A stretch of DNA of 17,080 nt from an uncultured Wenzhouxiangella sp. Lineage in GTDB: Bacteria; Pseudomonadota; Gammaproteobacteria; Xanthomonadales; Wenzhouxiangellaceae. This document shows, piece after piece, positions 1-5,303 of this stretch (positions are counted from its first letter, which is position 1; every line of letters starts with the position of its first letter). The stretch lies in NCBI GenBank assembly GCA_937876395.1, contig CALEIM010000035.1, positions 1-17,080 of the forward strand. Direction: 5' to 3'. Both the position numbers and the translations under genes were made by a program. The notes beneath the pieces are model-generated. The model searched no databases, was not told the origin of the DNA, and saw nothing but the letters and a program-made list of their open reading frames with translations.

Positions 1-1970
1 TGCAGGGTACGGTCCACTTCGCTTAACGGAATGCCGAACTTCGAGTGGCTGCCGGCCGTGCGGACCATCTTGTGGTGGCCCAGGCCGGAGCCGGGGTCAA
101 GACGCAGAAAGACCGCCTCGCCGGCCAGGTCGGAAGCCCAATGCTCCAGAATATGCAGGTTGTCGATCGTGACTGGCAGGCCGATTGTCAGCGCCTGACG
201 GTATTCCTCACGCGCGGCGAAGTTGGGGGTGAACAGCATCTGCTCAGGCTCAAGCCCCGAAACGGCGGCCAACGCGTGGCGGGCCTCGGCCAGAGAAACG
301 CATTCGATGCCCAGGCCTTCGGCCACCGCGGTGCGCAGGATGGCCGGATGCGGGTTGGCTTTCATCGAGTAAAGCACCCGGTCGACCGATTTAAGTGTGC
401 GCAAACGCTGACAGGCGGCGCGCACGCTGTCCAGTTCGTAGACGTAAGCGCTGTCGCGCTCGGCCATCAGCTTCAGCAGTTCGTCCTGACGCTGCTGCCA
501 CCACGGTGCGCGCCGTTCGGGCTCGCGCTCGTCGCGGAAAAGCTGCTCGAAGGTCGGGCCGAACACCGAGTCACCGCCGACCCCGCCGGGAATGAGCTGC
601 TGATGAAGCTGCTGCACCAGACGCTCGGCGTGGCGGGCTTCGACCACGAAACTCAGGTTCAGGTCATTGGCCGCCTGGCTGACCTGGAAAATGCGGCGCT
701 GCTCGAAGACTTCCAGCGCCGGTCCGAGGCGGTGGAGGATGGTACGAATGCCCAGACCCACCAGGCTGACCGAAGCGCAATCGGGCAGAATCTCGACCTG
801 GCAAAGCTGGCCCAGTTCGCGAGCCAGCTCGTCGTAAAGCGCCTGATCGGTGGCATTGGCGTTCGGATCCAGGGTTACGGTGACGTTGGTTTCCGAGGTG
901 GAAACCTGGTCCACCGACAGGCCCAGACGCCGGAACACGTCGAACACGCGGGCTAGAAAACCGACCTGCTGCCACATGCCGGTTTCTTCAAGCGAGATCA
1001 GGGTGATGGGGCGGCGCTGAACGATCGCCTTGACTTGAGCACCGTGCTCGTGCGCTTCCAGGCTGATTCGTGTGCCGTCGATATCCGGCCGATCGGTCTG
1101 GCGCATGACGATTTCGATCCCGCCTTCCCTGGCCGGGGTCAGCGCTGCCGGGTGGAGTGCTTTGGCGCCCATGGCGGCCAGTTCCTGGGCCTCGCGAAAA
1201 CCGATTTGACGCAGCAGCCGGGCGGCCGGCACGCGGCGCGGGTCAGCCGAAAACATCCCCGGCACGTCGGAAAAGATATCGACCCGTTTGGCGCCGAGCA
1301 CGGCGGCCAGCGCGGTCGCCGAGGTATCGGAGCCACCGCGGCCAAGCAGCACCGTCTCACCGGCCCGGTTGGCGGCCATGAAGCCGGGCATCACCCAGAC
1401 CGGCGAACGCCCGGCCAGCTCTTTTGCCAGAGCCGGATCGTGGCTTGCCAGGCAGCGCGCCGAAAGATAACAGGCGCGCGGGTTCTGCTCGACATGGTCG
1501 GCAACCTGCAGGGCCTTGCGCGGATCAAGCCAACTGGCCGGCAGACCTTGCTCCTGCAGACTGGCGATGGCCAGACGGCTGGCCAAAAGTTCGCCGGAGC
1601 CGAGCAGGCGCGCCTGCCACTCGGGCCGGTCCGGCTCGGGCGCTGCGGCTAGCAGTTCGGCAAACGCCTCAAGCGCTTCATCCAGGGTCGATTGGGCTAG
1701 GCCGCAGTCGGCCAGCAGGTTCAGATGACGGCGGCGCAGTTCGTCGAGCAGAGCGGCCCGGTCAGCATTTGCGCCGGCGTCGATATGCGCCTGGAGCAGG
1801 TCGGTGATACCGCGCAGGGCCGAAACGACGACCACCGCGCCGACACCCGCACGGATCACCGCCTGGACTTCGGCCCCAATCCGCGGCCAGTTTTCGGCGC
1901 GCGCAACCGAGCTGCCACCGAATTTGAGAACCCGCCACTCGGGCGTCGGTGCGGTGCGGTCAGGGTTCAC
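1..1970 (-). CDS. lysC/lysA: Bifunctional aspartate kinase / diaminopimelate decarboxylase (LysC-LysA fusion), C-terminus cut by window edge
   Basis: This gene was read by translating the minus strand; it stays open to the left edge, giving about 656 residues. It combines the first step of the aspartate pathway (phosphorylation of aspartate) with the last step of lysine synthesis (PLP-dependent decarboxylation of meso-DAP). The kinase half starts with KFGGSSVA (Lys about 16), has GRGGSDTSA and SDVPGMFSADPR, and the MGAKALHP segment. ACT regulatory repeats follow (ITLISLEETGM, then STSETNVTVTLD). The decarboxylase half carries YSMKANP with the presumed Schiff-base Lys at about 537, the LDPGSGLGHHK segment, and AGSHSKFGIP near the edge. 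The missing part should be roughly 200 residues, since fused family members run about 860. The start is uncertain: GTG at 1970 has a weak GGCGGA upstream and leaves 15 residues before the kinase motif, while an in-frame ATG at 2012 would add 14 residues. No frameshift was seen. Confidence 0.93.
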   Translation of the reverse strand, partial: MNPDRTAPTPEWRVLKFGGSSVARAENWPRIGAEVQAVIRAGVGAVVVVSALRGITDLLQAHIDAGANADRAALLDELRRRHLNLLADCGLAQSTLDEALEAFAELLAAAPEPDRPEWQARLLGSGELLASRLAIASLQEQGLPASWLDPRKALQVADHVEQNPRACYLSARCLASHDPALAKELAGRSPVWVMPGFMAANRAGETVLLGRGGSDTSATALAAVLGAKRVDIFSDVPGMFSADPRRVPAARLLRQIGFREAQELAAMGAKALHPAALTPAREGGIEIVMRQTDRPDIDGTRISLEAHEHGAQVKAIVQRRPITLISLEETGMWQQVGFLARVFDVFRRLGLSVDQVSTSETNVTVTLDPNANATDQALYDELARELGQLCQVEILPDCASVSLVGLGIRTILHRLGPALEVFEQRRIFQVSQAANDLNLSFVVEARHAERLVQQLHQQLIPGGVGGDSVFGPTFEQLFRDEREPERRAPWWQQRQDELLKLMAERDSAYVYELDSVRAACQRLRTLKSVDRVLYSMKANPHPAILRTAVAEGLGIECVSLAEARHALAAVSGLEPEQMLFTPNFAAREEYRQALTIGLPVTIDNLHILEHWASDLAGEAVFLRLDPGSGLGHHKMVRTAGSHSKFGIPLSEVDRTL

Positions 1971-2207
1971 GGAAGTCCGCCGGGGTTGCGAACAAGTGGC
2001 GTATCGGCCCATACGCCCGACGGAGGAAGATACCGTGTGCGAGCAAGGGGCAGGCGAGGGCGGGCGCAATTCATGAAATATCCGGGCTGGTGTGTCGTTT
2101 GATTCGCTGCTGGAGGGAAAATGAGCTATTCTGGCTGGAAAAAGCGATAGATACCGTAGGGCTGTACATTCACAGTAATCCAGCGGATTCTACGCGATCG
2201 AGCGAAT
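1971..2207. other. Intergenic region between divergent lysC/lysA and the PP2C gene
   Basis: This stretch of about 237 nt separates the divergent starts of lysC/lysA and the phosphatase gene, so promoters for both should lie here. I see no convincing paired -35/-10 boxes, no riboswitch-like fold I could defend, and no lysine-riboswitch core. It contains a nine-codon open frame with its own ribosome-binding site (listed separately). If lysC/lysA starts at the ATG at 2012, the region is 42 nt shorter. Confidence 0.5.
2121..2150 (+). CDS. Possible 9-codon leader peptide or start remnant
   Basis: A GGAGGG ribosome-binding site at 2112-2117 sits 3 nt before an ATG that opens a nine-residue frame, MSYSGWKKR, ended by TAG at 2148-2150. 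It lies 57 nt upstream of the phosphatase start. It could be a leader peptide coupled to the downstream gene, a degenerate gene start, or chance. There is no run of a single amino acid and no attenuator-like pair of hairpins that I can see, so an amino-acid attenuation role is not supported. Confidence 0.2.
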   Translation: MSYSGWKKR

Positions 2208-3007
2208 ATGAAAAGGGAGACGGAAGCCGCAGGCAGCATGCGATCAGCATCAGTGACTGATATTGGCTGCGTGCGGCGCGAAAATCAGGATGCCATTCTG
2301 GCCGACGACCGGCTTGGCCTGTGGCTGGTGGCATGGGCGGGCACGCAGGGGGGACGCGGGCCAGCGCAATCGCCCGCGACACCGTGCGCGATCAGGTCTC
2401 CGCCGGTGCCGATCTGGCCGAGGCGGTGCTGGCCGCACATTACGCGATTCGCAGCGCGCAGCGCCAGGCGCCGGAACTCAGTGATATGGGCACGACCATC
2501 GTTGCCCTGGCCGAGCACGGCGACGCCTACCGGGTGTGCTGGGTTGGTGACAGTCGCGCCTATCGTTATTCCAGCGAGAATCAGCACCTTGAGCAGCTAA
2601 CCTCGGATCACAATGTGGCCGGCGTGCTGGTCGCCTCCGGTGCGCTGAGTGCCGATGAAGCCACCCGTCATCCGCAGCGCCATGTGCTGACCGATTGTCT
2701 GGGCCTGGCCGGCCAGGAGGAGCCGCGCATCGACATACTCAATGGTGTGTGGCAGCCCGGAGAGCTGCTGTTGCTGTGTTCTGACGGGCTGTCCGGTGAA
2801 CTCGGAGATGTCGGGATCGCGCAAATTCTGAGATCAGCCAACGGTGCCGGCACCGATCGGCTGGTTGAACGCCTGCTCCAGGACTCGCTGGCGGCTGGCG
2901 GACGTGACAATGTTTCAGTGATTGCCGTGGCCGCACCGGATACGCTCAAACCGCGTCGGACCTGCAGAATCTGGCCGTTTGGCGGCCGCTCTCGCAATGA
3001 GCCTTGA
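2208..3007 (+). pseudogene. PP2C-type Ser/Thr protein phosphatase, frameshifted in its metal-binding motif
   Basis: The product would remove phosphate from Ser/Thr residues in the cytoplasm using two metal ions. The N-terminal frame (from ATG 2208, or ATG 2238) reads SVTDIGCVRRENQDAILAD up to LGLWLVA at about 2331. The rest is in another frame: GMGGHAGG, MGTTIVAL, WVGDSRAYRY, LTSDHN, LLLLCSDGLSGELGD and GGRDNVSVIAV, ending with TGA at 3005-3007. The family consensus at the join is LWLVADGMGGH. The sequence fits loss of 7 nt between two GGC triplets (GGC-CGAC-GGC), which removes the codon of the metal-binding Asp and shifts the frame. All other PP2C motifs are intact, so this is a recent loss or a base-calling error. 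A GTG at 2321 could start the second frame, but its product would lack the N-terminal ENQD and the Asp. The FHA gene follows 41 nt downstream. Confidence 0.85.
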
Positions 3008-3033
3008 GGCATGAAATCAAATACCGTAACCAT

Positions 3034-3039
3034 GGAGGG
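3034..3039 (+). promoter_or_regulatory. Ribosome-binding site of the FHA-domain gene
   Basis: GGAGGG lies 9 nt before ATG 3049 and decides the start of the FHA gene over an in-frame TTG at 3004 that has no such site. Confidence 0.7.
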
Positions 3040-3048
3040 AATAAAACC

Positions 3049-3552
3049 ATGAACAAGCAAAGCGGGCGCTCAGGGCGCAGGGATCACGGGCCGCAGGGCA
3101 CCCAGGTCTTCAGTCGTGATGAGGTCAGCCGGCTCATTGATGAGGCTTCAGCCGATTCGACCGCCACGGCGCAGGCCGAGCTGATCGGCATCAGTGATCC
3201 GGTCAGCGGCAAGTCCTGGGCGTTGAGCTCGACTCGCCTGGTGGTTGGTCGCGTCGATAGCTGCGATATTCACCTTGATGACCCCAGCGTGTCATCCGAA
3301 CATGCCCGGCTAACCCACGATTCCGAAGGCTGGCGGGTCGCCAACCTGCTGTCGACCAACGGCACTTTCGTCAATGATGAGAAAATTTCCAACCGCGCGC
3401 TAAACGACGGCGATCGGCTGCGCTTCGGGCGGGTGGAGCTGCGCTTCCACGGCCCGCAGGCGCCGAGCAAAAGCCGGCCTGGTTGGCTGCCCTGGGCCGT
3501 AGCGGCAGTGGCGCTGGCGATTGTTGCCGGAATTGTAATCGTGTTGATATAA
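3049..3552 (+). CDS. FHA-domain protein with C-terminal membrane anchor
   Basis: This 167-residue protein should bind phospho-threonine peptides and sit on the inner face of the membrane. The FHA domain spans about residues 58-133: GR at 67-68, the SSEHA stretch at 82-86, and STNGTFVN at 102-109, followed by NDGDRLRFGRVELRF. Residues 146-167 form a single hydrophobic segment (WLPWAVAAVALAIVAGIVIVLI end) with no tail after it, which makes it a tail-anchored protein. The N-terminal 45 residues are polar and contain GTQVFSRDEV (17-26), a possible phospho-threonine site by analogy with short FHA regulators such as GarA; this is inference only. The gene lies 41 nt after the PP2C gene and is probably cotranscribed with it. 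A phosphatase/FHA pair normally implies a Ser/Thr kinase, but none is present in the window. Confidence 0.9.
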   Translation: MNKQSGRSGRRDHGPQGTQVFSRDEVSRLIDEASADSTATAQAELIGISDPVSGKSWALSSTRLVVGRVDSCDIHLDDPSVSSEHARLTHDSEGWRVANLLSTNGTFVNDEKISNRALNDGDRLRFGRVELRFHGPQAPSKSRPGWLPWAVAAVALAIVAGIVIVLI

Positions 3553-3633
3553 CGGAAGCTTAAAGGGCGCAAAGGGCGTAGGCTTTTCTTTTTTTCCGTA
3601 GCCAGCAGGCACGCGCCGCCTACGTAAATCAGC
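3553..3633. repeat. Convergent gene junction with a tandem 9-mer and an inverted repeat
   Basis: This spacer lies between the converging FHA and crp/clp genes. It carries two adjacent copies of AAAGGGCG at 3562-3569 and 3571-3578, then a T-rich tract (about 3584-3595). An inverted repeat, CGTAGGC at 3577-3583 with GCCTACG at 3618-3624, encloses the tract with a 34-nt loop. It may serve as a bidirectional terminator, but the stem is short and the loop long, so the role is uncertain. Confidence 0.35.
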
Positions 3634-4311
3634 TCAGGCCGGGGCGCCTTTGAATGTCCCGATAACCACCACGGTTTTGCCCGAAGCACGAATCATGCCT
3701 TCTTCTTCGAGGTTTTTCATCACCCGTCCGGCCATTTCCCGCGAGCAGCCAACGATGCGGCTCAGCTCCTGGCGGGTCACCTTGATCTGCGTTCCTTCAC
3801 GGTGCGATATGGCGTCGGGTTCGGCGCACAGGTCGATGAGGGTCTTGGCGATCCGGCCCTGGGTGTCGAGAAAGGCCAGGTGGTAGACCTTGCGCCGGGT
3901 GTGCAGCAGGCGCTGGGCCAGCTTGGAGCCGATGGCGGTAAGAATATCGATGGCGTAGTCGTCAAGCTCGTTGTCCAGGGCCTGGCGGAGACGATCGTAG
4001 CTGACTTCAGCGACTTCACACTTGCTGCGCGTGCGCACCAGTGATTCCCGCTGGGTCGGCTTCATGAACAGGCCCATCTCGCCGATAAAGTCACCGGGAT
4101 TGAGATAGCTCAAGACCAGTTCGCGGCCGTCATCGCCTTCGGTCGAGACCGAGACCGAGCCTTCGATGATGTAAATCAGGCTGGTGCCGGCGTCGCCGGG
4201 GCGTACAATCGTCGTTTTGGCCGGGTAGTGCTGGCGCTGACAGATACTCAGGAAGCGGTCCATCGCTTCCCGGTCGATCGGGTAAAACTGGGTATCTCTC
4301 ATTGCATCCAT
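3634..4311 (-). CDS. clp: CRP/Clp-family transcriptional regulator
   Basis: This 225-residue CRP-family global regulator has an N-terminal cyclic-nucleotide-binding barrel (about 20-125), a dimerisation helix (125-150) and a C-terminal winged helix-turn-helix (about 178-206, with VTRQELSRIVGCSREMAGRV). It ends GKTVVVIGTF, like E. coli Crp and Xanthomonas Clp. In the nucleotide pocket GEMGLF (77-82) and Arg88 (E. coli Arg82) are kept. The residue equivalent to E. coli Ser83 is Glu89, and the Thr127-Ser128 pair is Thr138-Arg139. The same Ser-to-Glu change occurs in Xanthomonas Clp, which responds to cyclic di-GMP and binds cAMP poorly, so a Clp-like ligand response is likely but inferred. The start is ATG 4311; ATG 4302 is also possible. 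It is divergent from speD, an arrangement resembling the vfr-speD neighbourhood of Pseudomonas. Confidence 0.93.
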   Translation of the reverse strand: MDAMRDTQFYPIDREAMDRFLSICQRQHYPAKTTIVRPGDAGTSLIYIIEGSVSVSTEGDDGRELVLSYLNPGDFIGEMGLFMKPTQRESLVRTRSKCEVAEVSYDRLRQALDNELDDYAIDILTAIGSKLAQRLLHTRRKVYHLAFLDTQGRIAKTLIDLCAEPDAISHREGTQIKVTRQELSRIVGCSREMAGRVMKNLEEEGMIRASGKTVVVIGTFKGAPA

Positions 4312-4508
4312 AATTTGTGAGTGGTGGCTCCAGCAGTTGCATTTCCGCAGGTGAAATCGCTGCGTTCACTATTTTGGCGTGTTCTGGATCACGTTTTGAT
4401 CCGCTGGCCAGAGTTTAACTGAATCAGGGGCAAATCAGGACTGGAAACAGACTTCCCGCCTGGTTGATAATTAACGGTTTGGCCTGCGCACTGCACGGAT
4501 TTGTCTCG
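4312..4508. other. Divergent control region between clp/crp and speD
   Basis: This 197-nt gene-free stretch must hold the promoters of both genes. It is more AT-rich than its surroundings, with TTGATAATTAA around 4464-4474. I searched for a CRP box (TGTGA-N6-TCACA) and found only half-site-like pieces (TTGTGAG at about 4315-4321; GTGAAATC and GTTCAC with wrong spacing). A perfect short palindrome at 4386-4402 is listed separately. Confidence 0.5.
4386..4402. promoter_or_regulatory. Perfect 6-bp palindrome, candidate operator
   Basis: GGATCA at 4386-4391 and TGATCC at 4397-4402 are exact inverted copies around a 5-nt centre (CGTTT). The site lies between two divergent regulated genes, as expected for a dimeric regulator's operator. 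It does not match the CRP consensus. Chance remains possible at this length. Confidence 0.3.
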
Positions 4509-5300
4509 ATGGCTACACGTCGCATCAAACTTCACGGTTTCAACAACCTGACCAAAGCGCTCAGTTTCAATATCTATGACCTGTGTTTCGCCACCAGCAG
4601 CGATCAGCGCAAGGACTATATTGACTATATTGACGAGGCCTACAACGCCGAGCGCCTGACCCAGATACTCACGGACGTTGCGCATATCATCGGCGCGAAC
4701 ATCCTCAATATTGCCCGCCAGGACTACGATCCGCAGGGGGCGAGTGTGACCATGCTGATCGCCGAGGAGCCGGTCGAGGACAGCGGCGATATTGCCTCTG
4801 CCGTGCCCGGCCCGCTGCCGGAGTCGGTGGTTGGTCATCTGGACAAGAGCCACATCACAGTCCATACCTACCCGGAAAGCCATCCGCACGACGGAATTTG
4901 CACCTTTCGTGCCGATATCGACGTGGCCACCTGCGGGGTGATCTCGCCGCTGAAGACGCTCAACTACCTGATTCACAGCTTTGAATCCGATATCGTCACC
5001 GTCGACTACCGGGTGCGCGGCTTCACCCGCGACGTGCGCGGACGCAAGCATTTCATCGACCACAAAATCACCTCGATCCAGGACTACTTCAGCCGCGATA
5101 CCAAAAAGGCCTACCAGATGATCGACGTCAACGTCTATCAGGAAAACCTGTTCCACACCAAGATGCGGCTGAAGGATTTCGACCTGGACAATTACCTGTT
5201 CGGCATCAACGCCGATGATCTCGAAAAACGTGAGCGCAGCCGGGTCGAAAAGCGCCTGCGCAAGGAAATGCAGGAGTTGTTTTACGGCCGCAATCTGTAG
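4509..5300 (+). CDS. speD: S-adenosylmethionine decarboxylase proenzyme (SpeD)
   Basis: This enzyme makes decarboxylated SAM, the aminopropyl donor for spermidine synthesis. The 263 residues match the length of the E. coli enzyme. The protein is made as a proenzyme that self-cleaves at Lys113-Ser114 in HLDKSHITVHTYP, converting the Ser into the catalytic pyruvoyl group. Other family marks are CTFRADIDVATCGVISPLK, VDYRVRGFTRDV, KHFIDHKI, DVNVYQENLFHTKM and the terminal ELFYGRN. I placed the start at ATG 4509 because the protein then begins MATRRIKLHGFNNLTK, aligned with the E. coli N-terminus; an upstream TTG at 4464 would add 15 unlikely residues. It converges on the ATPase gene with only 3 nt between stop codons. 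The spermidine synthase gene speE is not in the window. Confidence 0.97.
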   Translation: MATRRIKLHGFNNLTKALSFNIYDLCFATSSDQRKDYIDYIDEAYNAERLTQILTDVAHIIGANILNIARQDYDPQGASVTMLIAEEPVEDSGDIASAVPGPLPESVVGHLDKSHITVHTYPESHPHDGICTFRADIDVATCGVISPLKTLNYLIHSFESDIVTVDYRVRGFTRDVRGRKHFIDHKITSIQDYFSRDTKKAYQMIDVNVYQENLFHTKMRLKDFDLDNYLFGINADDLEKRERSRVEKRLRKEMQELFYGRNL

Positions 5301-5303
5301 GGT

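Noticed and set aside
45..956. 303-codon plus-strand open frame at the left edge
   Set aside because: It is antisense to the decarboxylase half of the LysC-LysA fusion, whose PLP and active-site motifs are intact.
4315..4375. CRP-type binding site in the clp-speD spacer
   Set aside because: Half-sites TGTGA and TTCAC occur but not with the 6-nt spacing of the consensus, so autoregulation cannot be claimed.
4389..5156. 255-codon minus-strand open frame opposite speD
   Set aside because: speD is certain from its pyruvoyl cleavage site and full-length match. The antisense frame has no domain signal or ribosome-binding site.
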